Shown in pieces: positions 8,256 to 16,219 of a DNA stretch of 64,000 nt. The notes under the pieces were generated by a model, which saw nothing but the letters and a program-made list of their open reading frames with translations, searched no databases and had not been told where the DNA came from. The position numbers and the translations under genes were made by a program. The first letter of the stretch is position 1, and each line of letters opens with the position of its first letter. The stretch spans positions 1 through 64,000 of the forward strand of contig NZ_KB907786.1 in the NCBI RefSeq assembly GCF_000382205.1, read 5' to 3'. This DNA is from Dyadobacter beijingensis DSM 21582. Its GTDB lineage: Bacteria > Bacteroidota > Bacteroidia > Cytophagales > Spirosomataceae.

Positions 8256-9758
8256 TTATAGGGCGTACCGCCGGGCCCGCCACTTCGATGCCGTAATGCT
8301 CACCGGCTCATTTTGAACGCTTTCCCGCCCGGCCGAAGGAGCGTCGAGCATGGCCGAAATCAATGCAGCCAGGGCAGCCCCGTCACGACCTGTATGGGTA
8401 TTTAACAAATCCGGATGGAAATGCCGCGCCACGAAATTGGTATCAAAGCTGCCGTCCACAAATGCATTGTGTTCCATCACAAACCGGCAGAATGGCAGCG
8501 TGGTCTGCACACCGGTAATCTGGTATTCGTCAATCGCCCGGATCATCTTTCGGATCGCCGTTTCGCGGTCTTCGCCATAAGTAATCAGCTTGGCGATCAT
8601 CGGGTCGTAGTAAATCGGTATTTCCATGCCCTGAATAAAGCCGTCGTCCACACGTACGCCGTTGCCGTCGGGCTTCACGTAGGTGTGTAATGTGCCGATA
8701 TCGGGCAAAAAATGGTTCGCGGCATCTTCCGCATATACCCGGATCTCGATCGCGTGGCCGTTCAGGCGCAGGTCGTCCTGTGCGAATGCGAGCGGATGGC
8801 CCTCGGCAATGCGGATCATTTCCTGCACGAGGTCCACGCCGGTGATCATTTCGGTCACCGGATGTTCCACCTGCAACCGGGTGTTCATTTCGAGAAAATA
8901 AAAATTCCGGTCCTCGTCCATGATAAACTCCACGGTACCCGCTCCGTAATAGCCGCACGAACGCGCCACGTCCACGGCACACCGGCCCATTTCGGCGCGT
9001 ATTTCAGGGGTTATGGAAATGGACGGCGCCTCTTCGACCACTTTCTGGTGCCGCCGCTGAATGGAGCATTCGCGCTCGAACAAATGGACAATGTTGCCAT
9101 GGTGATCGCCCAGGACCTGTATTTCGATGTGTTTCGGGGAAGTAATGTATTTTTCAATGAAAACGGACCCGTCGCCGAACGCCGCCTGCGCCTCGCTCAC
9201 AGCGCGGTCCATTTGCTCGTCGAACTCCGCTTCGTTCTCCACGACGCGCATCCCTTTACCGCCACCGCCCGCGCTGGCTTTAATGAGGATCGGGTAGCCG
9301 ATGGTACTGGCAATGCGTTTCGCCTCGTCGCGGTCGTCGATGGCGTCCGGCGTACCGGGTACCATCGGGATATTGTATTTGGCGGCGGCCTGTTTGGCGG
9401 CCAGTTTGCTGCCCATCACCTCGATCGATTCGGGCGAAGGGCCGATGAAAATCAGCCCGGCGTCTTTAACTTTCTGCGCGAATGCAGCATTTTCCGACAA
9501 AAAGCCGTACCCTGGATGGATCGCATCCACGCCGAGTTCCCGGCATACTTTCAGGATCTTATCCACATGGAGATAAGATTCCGATGAAGGTGCCGCGCCG
9601 ATGCACACGGCCTCGTCCGCGTAGCGCACATGCGGCGATGTCCGGTCGGCCTCGCTGAATACCGCGACAGTCGGAATGTTCATTTCCCGCGCGGTACGCA
9701 TGATTCGCAGGGCAATTTCGCCCCGGTTGGCAACGAGGATTTTGCGGATTGCAGGCAT
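8256..9758 (-). CDS. accC: Biotin carboxylase (acetyl-CoA carboxylase type)
   Basis: 500 residues. Domains in order: biotin-carboxylase N-terminal fold (KILVANRGEIALRIMRTARE), ATP-grasp (KASAGGGGKGMRVV; FIEKYITSPKHIEIQ; catalytic FLEMNTRLQVEHPVTEMITG), and the C-terminal domain (LNGHAIEIRVYAED). It carboxylates biotin on its carrier protein using bicarbonate and ATP, the first step of fatty-acid synthesis. No biotin-carrier domain is fused and no accB is adjacent. The protein is about 50 residues longer than typical AccC, with a tail rich in small residues, so service to another acyl-CoA carboxylase is possible. Confidence 0.94.
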   Translation of the reverse strand: MPAIRKILVANRGEIALRIMRTAREMNIPTVAVFSEADRTSPHVRYADEAVCIGAAPSSESYLHVDKILKVCRELGVDAIHPGYGFLSENAAFAQKVKDAGLIFIGPSPESIEVMGSKLAAKQAAAKYNIPMVPGTPDAIDDRDEAKRIASTIGYPILIKASAGGGGKGMRVVENEAEFDEQMDRAVSEAQAAFGDGSVFIEKYITSPKHIEIQVLGDHHGNIVHLFERECSIQRRHQKVVEEAPSISITPEIRAEMGRCAVDVARSCGYYGAGTVEFIMDEDRNFYFLEMNTRLQVEHPVTEMITGVDLVQEMIRIAEGHPLAFAQDDLRLNGHAIEIRVYAEDAANHFLPDIGTLHTYVKPDGNGVRVDDGFIQGMEIPIYYDPMIAKLITYGEDRETAIRKMIRAIDEYQITGVQTTLPFCRFVMEHNAFVDGSFDTNFVARHFHPDLLNTHTGRDGAALAALISAMLDAPSAGRESVQNEPVSITASKWRARRYAL

Positions 9759-9854
9759 AAAAAACTGGTGGTAAGGTTTGGGAAACGATGCTTAGAGTAA
9801 AGACAGGGTTTTTATAATTTTACTAACTTACATTAAGTTGCAATGACAACGGTC

Positions 9855-9886
9855 TTTTTATGTTAAATGTAAATTCGTTATTTTTG
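9855..9886 (+). promoter_or_regulatory. Candidate promoter for the alpha-oxoamine synthase gene
   Basis: TATTTTTG at 9879-9886 is an exact TAnnTTTG -7 element, with TTTT 20 bp upstream (9855-9858) near the TTTG -33 consensus. Transcription would begin near 9893, about 43 nt before the GTG start at 9936. Confidence 0.5.
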
Positions 9887-9935
9887 CATTTATCTAACAT
9901 TTAAATCATCAGTTACCCACATAAAATAAGAGAGA

Positions 9936-11207
9936 GTGGATATTTTCGAGAAATTGCGCAACAACTCAGGTCCGATCGGAACGCCGGCCAAAATGCTGAA
10001 CAGCCATCATTATTTTTCGTTTCCGATGCTGGAAGGAGAGCTTGGTCCGCGCATGAGGTTTATGGGACGTGAAGTATTGAATTGGAGTCTCAACAATTAT
10101 CTGGGTCTGGCCAATCATCCCGAAGTACGCCAGGCCGACGCCGAAGCCGCCGCCAAATGGGGCCTCGCGTACCCGATGGGCGCACGGATGATGTCGGGGA
10201 ACTCTACCCTGCACGAGACTTTTGAAAAGGAACTGGCGCAGTTTGTCGGTAAAAGCGATGCATTCCTCCTTAATTATGGCTACCAGGGCGTAATGTCCGC
10301 GATCGAATGTCTTTGCGACCACCGCGACGTGATCGTATACGACGCCGAATCGCACGCCTGTCTGATCGACGGTATCCGCCTGCACAAAGCCAAGCTGGGC
10401 GAATATTACAAGTTCAACCATAACGACATGGCGAGCCTCGAAAAGAACCTGATCCGTGCAACGAAGCTGGCCGAAGAAAAAGGCGGCGGCGTGCTGGTGA
10501 TCACCGAAGGCGTTTTCGGAATGTCGGGCAAGGTGGGAGATTTGAAAGCGATCGCCGAACTGAAAAAGAAATACAACTTCCGTTTGCTCGTCGACGACGC
10601 GCACGGCTTCGGTACCATGGGTGAAACCGGTGCCGGGGTAGGCGAGTTGCTGGGCGTTCAGGACGAAATCGACCTGTATTTCTCTACATTCGCGAAGTCC
10701 ATGGCGGCTATCGGCGCATTCATTGCATCGAACGACCCGGAAATTATCATGTTCCTTAAATACAATATGCGCTCGCAAACCTATGCGAAGGCTCTTCCGA
10801 TGCCTTACGTAGAAGGTTGCCGCAAGCGTCTGGAAATGATCAAGCGCATGCCCGAACTGCGTGCGAAGCTTTGGGAGAATGTGAAAGCGATGCAGGACGG
10901 CCTCCGTAGCCGCGGGTTCAATATCGGTGAAACCGAGTCGCCTGTGACGCCGGTATTCCTGCACAGCGAAGGCGGCGTACCCGAAGTGACCCGTATGGTG
11001 CGCGACCTGCGCGAGAATATGGGCGTTTTCTGCTCGATCGTCGTTTACCCGGTGGTACCGAAGGGCCAGATCATGCTGCGCATTATCCCGACGGCTTCCC
11101 ACACGCTCGAAGATGTGGAATATACGTTGAATGCATTCACGACGCTCGCCGACAAACTCAAGAACAGGGTATATCAGAGCGATGCCGTACAGGAAGTCGT
11201 GGAATAG
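9936..11207 (+). CDS. PLP-dependent alpha-oxoamine synthase (SPT/BioF/KBL/cysteate-acyltransferase family)
   Basis: 423 residues of the fold-type I alpha-oxoamine synthase family, which condense an acyl thioester with an amino acid. Seen are the substrate-entry motif NWSLNNYLGL, MMSGNSTLHETFE, YDAESHACLIDG with the cofactor-stacking His, LVDDAHGFGTMG, and the PLP lysine in STFAKSMAAIGAF. The C-terminal RIIPTASHT is also typical. Candidate reactions are serine palmitoyltransferase (sphingolipids), cysteate fatty-acyltransferase (sulfonolipids such as capnine), glycine C-acetyltransferase or BioF. No biotin or threonine genes adjoin, so a membrane-lipid role is favoured, without proof. The start is GTG at 9936; no better start exists. 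A strong hairpin terminator follows. Confidence 0.85.
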   Translation: MDIFEKLRNNSGPIGTPAKMLNSHHYFSFPMLEGELGPRMRFMGREVLNWSLNNYLGLANHPEVRQADAEAAAKWGLAYPMGARMMSGNSTLHETFEKELAQFVGKSDAFLLNYGYQGVMSAIECLCDHRDVIVYDAESHACLIDGIRLHKAKLGEYYKFNHNDMASLEKNLIRATKLAEEKGGGVLVITEGVFGMSGKVGDLKAIAELKKKYNFRLLVDDAHGFGTMGETGAGVGELLGVQDEIDLYFSTFAKSMAAIGAFIASNDPEIIMFLKYNMRSQTYAKALPMPYVEGCRKRLEMIKRMPELRAKLWENVKAMQDGLRSRGFNIGETESPVTPVFLHSEGGVPEVTRMVRDLRENMGVFCSIVVYPVVPKGQIMLRIIPTASHTLEDVEYTLNAFTTLADKLKNRVYQSDAVQEVVE

Positions 11208-11232
11208 TTATAAAACCGCGTTTTTCGCGTGC

Positions 11233-11264
11233 AGAGGGCTTTTTTCGAAGAGCCCTCTTTTTTT
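11233..11264 (+). terminator. Rho-independent terminator
   Basis: AGAGGGCT (11233-11240) pairs exactly with AGCCCTCT (11251-11258) and is followed by seven T. It ends the alpha-oxoamine synthase transcript. Confidence 0.85.
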
Positions 11265-11466
11265 GTGGCCATTTTACAATAAAATTTACTGAATGTAACT
11301 ACCTGTTAAAGAGTGCATTAGGTGATGTTTGGTATTTAATTGTATTTTAGAAGTGTTTTTTTTTGTTTTTTGGGTTGCTAAAATGGTTTTAATTACTAAA
11401 TTTCGGTCAAAACATGCGTTTTTGGCGTGTGAGAGGCATTTTTTAAAACTAAAAAACAAAGAAAAC

Positions 11467-11649
11467 ATGGCAAGATTCGATGAAGTAAAAGAACTGATTC
11501 TTTCATTGGAAGGCGATTTCGATAAGTTCTATAACAAAGGCAACCAGGCTGCCGGAACGCGTGTTCGTAAAGGTATGCAGGACCTGAAAACGTTGGCTCA
11601 GGATATTCGTGCGGAAGTTCAGAACAAGAAGAACGAAGGCGAAAAATAA
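11467..11649 (+). CDS. Histone H1-like (Hc1-type) protein
   Basis: A 60-residue basic protein beginning MARFDEVKELILSLEGDF, followed by KFYNKGNQAAGTRVRKGM and a Lys-rich tail. This matches the small Bacteroidetes histone-H1/Hc1-like family, thought to bind and compact DNA. The ATG at 11467 is chosen; the longer upstream frame from 11329 is low-complexity, hydrophobic and not conserved in type. The gene has its own AT-rich upstream region (11265-11466) and a bidirectional terminator downstream, so it is monocistronic and probably abundantly expressed. Confidence 0.9.
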   Translation: MARFDEVKELILSLEGDFDKFYNKGNQAAGTRVRKGMQDLKTLAQDIRAEVQNKKNEGEK

Positions 11650-11671
11650 CGAAGCACACGGAAGATTTTGG

Positions 11672-11702
11672 AGCCCCGGCGGATTACCGTCGGGGCTTTT
11701 CC
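11672..11702. terminator. Bidirectional terminator
   Basis: AGCCCCG (11672-11678) pairs with CGGGGCT (11691-11697), with T-rich flanking on the plus side. It lies between the histone-like gene and the convergent MaoC gene and can serve both. Confidence 0.75.
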
Positions 11703-11708
11703 ATTTTA

Positions 11709-12122
11709 TCAGAATTTTTCTTCGTTGATCATCGTGGCGATGCCGCGTACGGCCACTTTTTTGGTCGTCGCATCAAAAATCTCCGTCGAAATCTCGGCGA
11801 TGTGTTTGGCAGGGTTAATGGACACGATCTTGAAGACCGCGCGGTATTCGGTGTCGACAAACATCGGGCGCAGAAACTCGACCGTCTGTTTGAGATAAAT
11901 GGAGCCGAACCCGGGGAATTCGGTACCGAGCACTTTTGTGAAAACGGTAATGCCCAGCATTCCGTGAATGATCGGCTTTTTGAATTGGGTGGTCGCCGCA
12001 TATCCGGCGTCGAGATGTACCGGGTTATTGTCGCCGGTGAGGTCGGCGAATGCCTGTACCTGTTCCTGTGTAAATCTGAATAAATGGTCGAATGTCGCAT
12101 CGACGACGGGTTCAATCTGCAT
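11709..12122 (-). CDS. MaoC-like (R)-specific enoyl-CoA hydratase
   Basis: 137 residues with a single hot-dog fold. The hydratase motif ADLTGDNNPVHLD carries the Asp and His pair of (R)-enoyl-CoA hydratases, and IIHGMLGI follows as expected. Such enzymes hydrate trans-2-enoyl-CoA or enoyl-ACP in fatty-acid or polyester metabolism. It lies between histone-like and ribosome-hibernation genes, which gives no functional clue. Start ATG at 12122. Confidence 0.88.
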   Translation of the reverse strand: MQIEPVVDATFDHLFRFTQEQVQAFADLTGDNNPVHLDAGYAATTQFKKPIIHGMLGITVFTKVLGTEFPGFGSIYLKQTVEFLRPMFVDTEYRAVFKIVSINPAKHIAEISTEIFDATTKKVAVRGIATMINEEKF

Positions 12123-12162
12123 AGCTGGTAAGTGACTTAATGGACTTCAAAAATACGCTTAA

Positions 12163-12194
12163 AAAACAAAAAGCCGCCTGGCGGTAGGCGGCTT
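12163..12194 (-). terminator. Terminator of the hibernation-factor gene
   Basis: GCCGCCT (12173-12179) pairs with AGGCGGC (12186-12192); on the minus strand the stem is followed by TTTTTGTTTTTT. It ends the hpf transcript before the MaoC gene. Confidence 0.8.
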
Positions 12195-12216
12195 CCTGCA
12201 TTGGATATCGATTAAC

Positions 12217-12594
12217 CTATTCTTCTACGTCTTCGGCCAGCACCACTACCCCGTTATCTTCGGAGAGTTCGTCGAGGCCTTTGTTAACACGGGCGTTGTT
12301 GCGTTTATTTTTAAACTTCTTAACCTGCATTTTGAGCGTATCGATGGCTAAGTCGGTGGCTTCTTCAAAAGTTGTACCCTGCTCCTTCACAAACACGGTC
12401 CCGCCGGGCACGTAAAGCTTCACTTCGAGGAGCTTGGTATGTAACTTGGTATTGTCATTTTTGGCGAGCTTAAGGAATACCTCTCCGCTGGTGATCCGGT
12501 CATAGAACGTATCCAGTTTGTCCAATTTTTGCTGAATGAAAGTCAGTAGTTTGGGATCGGCATCAAAGTGAATTGCTTGCATCTGCAGTCTCAT
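12217..12594 (-). CDS. hpf: Ribosome hibernation promoting factor / ribosome-associated inhibitor
   Basis: 125 residues of the short HPF/RaiA (S30AE) type. MQAIHFDADPKLLTFIQQKL begins the domain, and GEVFLKLAKNDNT, KLLEVKLYVPGGTVFVKE and EEATDLAIDTLKMQVKKF complete it. An acidic tail follows. These proteins bind the 30S decoding centre and inactivate or dimerise ribosomes in stationary phase. The ATG at 12594 is used; the frame extends to a GTG at 12600, and a start at 12582 is also possible. It has its own terminator. Confidence 0.93.
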   Translation of the reverse strand: MRLQMQAIHFDADPKLLTFIQQKLDKLDTFYDRITSGEVFLKLAKNDNTKLHTKLLEVKLYVPGGTVFVKEQGTTFEEATDLAIDTLKMQVKKFKNKRNNARVNKGLDELSEDNGVVVLAEDVEE

Positions 12595-12826
12595 AAGCAC
12601 ACATCATTTAGTTGTAAAACAATATTTCCAACCGCCTTTGCGATTTACATACCGGAGGTTTATTCATCTTCGGATAGTTATAAAAACCCATGCTATCCGG
12701 GCTGATCTCCTGGTTAAATCTGCCTTAACGGTAGATTAAATAAAGGGAAATATTAAGTTAATGTCAAGAAATAACCGTGGTTTTTGAGGTACATTTATTT
12801 GTACAAATCACAAGCGCTCCACCGGC

Positions 12827-13129
12827 CTAAGCCTCTTCCAGAAGTGTCCTGAACGATACATACTGACCATTGAAAAGCTCGTGATGACGCTCTTGCAACA
12901 CGGGCTGGAAGTGGGTCTGGTAGGCCAGAAAATCTTCCATGGTCCTGAAATTAAACTGGGTGGTATAAGTCGATCCTTCGTTCTCGATCTCGGTCAGCAG
13001 GCGCAGGAGCCTGCATTCCAGCGGAAGTTCAGTGGCGAGGATTTCGGGAATGTACACCGTTTTCATATAATGCAGCCAGTCGTTTTCGGCTTCGTAGCTG
13101 ATGTTGACTGTGATGTTATAGACGATCAT
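12827..13129 (-). CDS. DUF4286 family protein
   Basis: A 100-residue soluble protein starting MIVYNITVNISYEAENDWLH, with FNFRTMEDFLAYQTH and YVSFRTLLEE near the end. It matches the Bacteroidetes DUF4286 family, small alpha/beta proteins of the dimeric ferredoxin-like kind with unknown function. It is divergent from the membrane protein gene at 13200, sharing a 70-bp promoter region. No catalytic residues can be assigned. The preceding 226 bp (12601-12826) show no gene. Confidence 0.85.
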   Translation of the reverse strand: MIVYNITVNISYEAENDWLHYMKTVYIPEILATELPLECRLLRLLTEIENEGSTYTTQFNFRTMEDFLAYQTHFQPVLQERHHELFNGQYVSFRTLLEEA

Positions 13130-13156
13130 TATGCTAAAAGTTTATTGTTTGCGAGT

Positions 13157-13164
13157 TACATTTG
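13157..13164 (+). promoter_or_regulatory. Candidate -7 promoter element
   Basis: TACATTTG matches TAnnTTTG exactly, 36 bp before the ATG at 13200. No good TTTG lies at the standard spacing upstream, so support is partial. Confidence 0.35.
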
Positions 13165-13199
13165 CATGCATATACTTATTCACCGTAACCAGTATTGTC

Positions 13200-13619
13200 A
13201 TGAATATTCTTCTACACGCCCATTCGGGCCTCCGCTATGTGGTGTTAGGACTTTTGATTGCAGCGATCTTTACCGCTTACTCCAAATGGCAGCAGGGTAG
13301 CCAGGACGATAGCAAGTTGTACCTTTTTACCCTCATTGCCACCCACACGCAGCTGCTGATCGGCTTCGTGCTGTACTTCATGAGCCCCAAAGTTAATTTT
13401 GATCTGATCAGCGAGAAAGTATTCCGCTTCTTTTCCATCGAGCACGTGTTCATGATGCTCATAGCGATCGTGCTCGTTACCGTAGGAAGGGTGCGCTCGA
13501 AGAAACTCACCGGGGCCGACAAGCACCGTACCGTGTTGTATTTCTATGCATTGGCGTTGATAATCATTCTCGTAGCGATCCCCTGGCCGTTCCGTAACCT
13601 GGGTTCGGGTTGGTTCTGA
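13200..13619 (+). CDS. Four-helix membrane protein, cytochrome b561-like
   Basis: 139 residues with four predicted membrane segments (about residues 10-28, 42-63, 78-98 and 112-130). His residues occur in HAHSGLRY, ATHTQ and IEHVF, a pattern resembling heme-ligating cytochrome b561/b-type proteins of Bacteroidetes. Heme binding is suggested, not shown. The ATG at 13200 is preferred over the TTG/ATG frame beginning at 13131, which would overlap the divergent promoter. The GC-rich repeat island follows directly after the stop. Confidence 0.75.
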   Translation: MNILLHAHSGLRYVVLGLLIAAIFTAYSKWQQGSQDDSKLYLFTLIATHTQLLIGFVLYFMSPKVNFDLISEKVFRFFSIEHVFMMLIAIVLVTVGRVRSKKLTGADKHRTVLYFYALALIIILVAIPWPFRNLGSGWF

Positions 13620-13636
13620 TATTTGACCGCCGGGGA

Positions 13637-13850
13637 CTGACGGCTGCCGACTGACCGCTGCCGACTGACCGCCGCCGACTGACCGCCGACCGCCGAAAGC
13701 TGGTATTAACTATCACGCCATCGCCGTCGGCGGTCAGCGAGCACTGACGCAATCCGTCAGCGGTCGGCAGGCACTAAGGCCATCGGCCGTCGGCGGTCAG
13801 CGGTCACTGGCCAATCCGCCGGCAGTCAACGGTCCGCGGTCGCGGCGGAG
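13637..13850. repeat. GC-rich tandem/inverted repeat island
   Basis: Between two convergent genes lie 14-bp units: CTGACGGCTGCCGA (13637), CTGACCGCTGCCGA (13651) and CTGACCGCCGCCGA (13665), then a partial copy. The 12-mer CTGACCGCCGAC (13679-13690) recurs in reverse complement at 13726-13737 and 13789-13800. The whole 235-bp gap is built of such words and can fold into large hairpins. It has no open reading frame with protein-like features. It may act as a bidirectional terminator or be a REP-like repeat. Confidence 0.85.
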
Positions 13851-13854
13851 CCGC

Positions 13855-14727
13855 TTACCCGAAAAGATCGCTCGACAAATACCTGTCGCCACGATCGCAG
13901 ATGATGAATACGATCACCCCTTCTTCCAGCTCCTTCGCGAGCTGAATTGCTCCCCAGGCGGCGCCTCCGCTGCTCATTCCTGCAAATACGGCTTCCTCAT
14001 TTGCCAGTCGGCGGGTCGTCAGTACGGCATCGTCCTGCGACACTTCGATGACGCGGTCCACGCGTTCTTTTTCAAATATTTTGGGAAGATATTCCACCGG
14101 CCATTTGCGGATGCCGGGGATGCTGGAACCGTCGTTGGGCTGGCAGCCGACGATCTGGATATGGCTATTCTGTTCTTTCAAATACCGCGAAACGCCCATA
14201 ATGGTACCTGTGGTGCCCATCGACGATACGAAATGCGTGATCTGCCGATCGGTATCGCGGTAAATTTCCGGGCCGGTGGTGCGGTAATGCGCCTTCCAGT
14301 TGTCGGGGTTGGCAAACTGGTTGAGCATAAAATACGCTCCGGTTGCCGCTTTTTCCTCCGCCAGGTCGCGGGCGCTTTCCATCGTTTCGGTAAGCATCAC
14401 TTTGGCGCCGAATGCTTCCATCGTGAGCACGCGCTCGCGCGTAGAACTCTGGGGCATCAGCAGTTCGATATCGAGGTCGAATAGCCGGGCGATCATCGCG
14501 AGCGCAATGCCGGTATTGCCGCTGGTAGCCTCGATAAGCTTCATGCCGGGCTTTACTTCGCCGCGTTCGAGCGCACCCTTGATCATGCTGTATGCAGCGC
14601 GGTCTTTCACGCTTCCGCCGGGATTATTGCCTTCCAGCTTGCCGAAGATGCGGACTTTGGGATTGGGATTGATTCTTTTTAATTCGACCAGGGGCGTATT
14701 ACCCACCAGATCCAGTAATGATGACAT
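13855..14727 (-). CDS. cysM: Cysteine synthase B (O-acetylserine sulfhydrylase)
   Basis: 290 residues, the usual CysM length. LLDLVGNTPLVELKRI, the PLP-lysine motif GGSVKDRAAYSMI, EATSGNTGIALAM (substrate loop) and SSMGTTGTIMGVSRYLKE (phosphate cradle) are all present. The C-terminal FIICDRGDRYLS is typical. It makes cysteine from O-acetylserine and sulfide or thiosulfate. CysM rather than CysK is chosen on length and on GNTPLVEL...NPNPKV. It is monocistronic; 13628-13854 downstream is the repeat island and 14728-14924 upstream is non-coding. Confidence 0.93.
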   Translation of the reverse strand: MSSLLDLVGNTPLVELKRINPNPKVRIFGKLEGNNPGGSVKDRAAYSMIKGALERGEVKPGMKLIEATSGNTGIALAMIARLFDLDIELLMPQSSTRERVLTMEAFGAKVMLTETMESARDLAEEKAATGAYFMLNQFANPDNWKAHYRTTGPEIYRDTDRQITHFVSSMGTTGTIMGVSRYLKEQNSHIQIVGCQPNDGSSIPGIRKWPVEYLPKIFEKERVDRVIEVSQDDAVLTTRRLANEEAVFAGMSSGGAAWGAIQLAKELEEGVIVFIICDRGDRYLSSDLFG

Positions 14728-14924
14728 GGTGATGTGATGTTGTGATGCTAAAAAGGTACGTGCGTTGAAAAAGGTTGACGGGAAGCCCGTTTTGCTTTTG
14801 GAATATAAATCAACAACATCGCGACGGCCGAAAGAATGCCCGTGGGGAGGAAAATCTAAAAAGGTTTGCAGTCAAAAGCATATTTACCCTATTAAATTAA
14901 TGGGATGCAAATATACCATATTAT

Positions 14925-16136
14925 TTATGGGGTCTTAGTAAAAAAATCCAATGTTCCGAGCAGGAACGTATAGATCGAGCTGCTATGGGTACCGCCGGGG
15001 ACCTTGATAAACTCCACGTTCGTCGCGCCTGCCTTCTGCATCGCATTGAATGCATTCTCCGAGTTGAAGAAAAAGACGAGGGGATCCGCGGTCCCGTGGT
15101 ACAAACGGGTCGGCGTTTTGGGCTTGAACTTATACACATCGTTATCCGCGATGGCATCGATAAATCCTTTGTCGGTGCCGTCGTTCAATGCTTTTTTGAA
15201 GGAATCGTTCAGGGAAAGGTGAAAGCTCTCGGAAATGGATGTGTTAATGCCGGACGCAGCTATTTGTGAAGCATACTTTTCGGTGAAGTAGTAGCTGGCT
15301 GGCTTGTTGAGTTTGTAAATCCGGTCGTAAGTGAGCAATACCCACAGGTAGAGGGAATTATACCCTGCTACGCCATCGGTTTTGCTATTGATGATATATT
15401 TCATGAAGGCGGTCTTGTCGTAAGCGCCCGCCCCGCAGCTCGATGCCCGCAAGTTGAATTCGGACGAAGCCTCTTCCTCGATCTTGCGTTGCAGCGACAT
15501 CGTGGCAAAACCGCCTTCCGAGTAGCCCGCCACATATAGTTTTTCATCCCATTTGATGTCCGTCTGGCCTTTCAGATATTCCTTGGCCGCCCTCAGCATG
15601 TCCAGCGACGCCGAGGCGAGGCTCGCGCGGTGCTCGTACGGGTGCGGGAGATCCTGCGAAGCGCCATAACCGATGTAGTCGGGGTAGGCGATAATATAGC
15701 CCATCGAGCCGAATATCGAACCGAATAATGCCGCTTCGGTATTGTCATTGAAAATCGACGGGGCTTCGCTGCCGTTGCGGATCGTGCCGTGCTGCACGCT
15801 GATCATCGACACCGGCGTAGTAGCAACCGGGACGATCAGGGCGCCGGAAGCCGTAATGTCGGCGCCGTCCGTGTTTTTTGTTTTATAGGTGATCTTGTAA
15901 ACCTTGACGTCGTTTTTTACATACCCCGACACAAAAGCAGCCAAATCTCCCGCATTTTGCAGGATCTGCGCTTTGGTCAATGTTTTAATGGAGGTGCTTT
16001 CCTTTAAATAGACGTTCTCCTCCGCGGGCGGCACCGGATTATTGTTGTCGTCGTTACAGGAGTTCAGGATGAGCAAACTCCACAACAGGAGAAAGGACAG
16101 GTATTTAATCGGAAGAATACGGATAGATTTTTGCAT
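14925..16136 (-). CDS. Lipoprotein alpha/beta hydrolase (secretory-lipase/prolyl-oligopeptidase-like)
   Basis: 403 residues. A lipoprotein signal ends at Cys27 (LNSC) and is followed by a run of Asp/Asn (NDDNNN), resembling Bacteroidetes surface-export signals. The hydrolase domain has YPDYIGYGAS, the nucleophile elbow AGYSEGGFA, YHGTADPLVFF with the likely Asp, and GGTHSSS with the catalytic His. This layout resembles secreted triacylglycerol lipases and tannase-like esterases. It probably acts at the outer membrane on an ester. The start ATG at 16136 gives the complete signal peptide. A hairpin (16149-16193) separates it from the upstream hydrolase. Confidence 0.85.
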   Translation of the reverse strand: MQKSIRILPIKYLSFLLLWSLLILNSCNDDNNNPVPPAEENVYLKESTSIKTLTKAQILQNAGDLAAFVSGYVKNDVKVYKITYKTKNTDGADITASGALIVPVATTPVSMISVQHGTIRNGSEAPSIFNDNTEAALFGSIFGSMGYIIAYPDYIGYGASQDLPHPYEHRASLASASLDMLRAAKEYLKGQTDIKWDEKLYVAGYSEGGFATMSLQRKIEEEASSEFNLRASSCGAGAYDKTAFMKYIINSKTDGVAGYNSLYLWVLLTYDRIYKLNKPASYYFTEKYASQIAASGINTSISESFHLSLNDSFKKALNDGTDKGFIDAIADNDVYKFKPKTPTRLYHGTADPLVFFFNSENAFNAMQKAGATNVEFIKVPGGTHSSSIYTFLLGTLDFFTKTP

Positions 16137-16148
16137 AGCTAAAAGATA

Positions 16149-16193
16149 AACAGGCCATTACACATGGTTAGTAACGCATAACGGCCTGTTTTT
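16149..16193. terminator. Hairpin terminator between two hydrolase genes
   Basis: AACAGGCC (16149-16156) pairs with GGCCTGTT (16183-16190), extended inward by ATTA/TAAC partial pairing. T-rich sequence flanks both sides. It lies just after the stop of the 16220-16951 gene. Confidence 0.65.
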
Positions 16194-16219
16194 GATGAGG
16201 TTTCTTCTTTTTTCCTGAA

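Noticed and set aside
8712-9587. Plus-strand frame of 291 residues
   Set aside because: Shadow of accC; the composition mirrors the third codon positions of the biotin carboxylase gene.
9966-11102. Minus-strand frame of 378 residues
   Set aside because: Shadow of the alpha-oxoamine synthase gene, with no recognisable domain.
11329-11466. N-terminal extension of the histone-like protein
   Set aside because: Hydrophobic, AT-driven sequence with no conserved feature; the family starts at MARFDEVKE (11467).
13637-13850. Possible CRISPR array
   Set aside because: Units are 14 bp, directly abutting and partly inverted, without spacers of constant length, and no cas genes are present.
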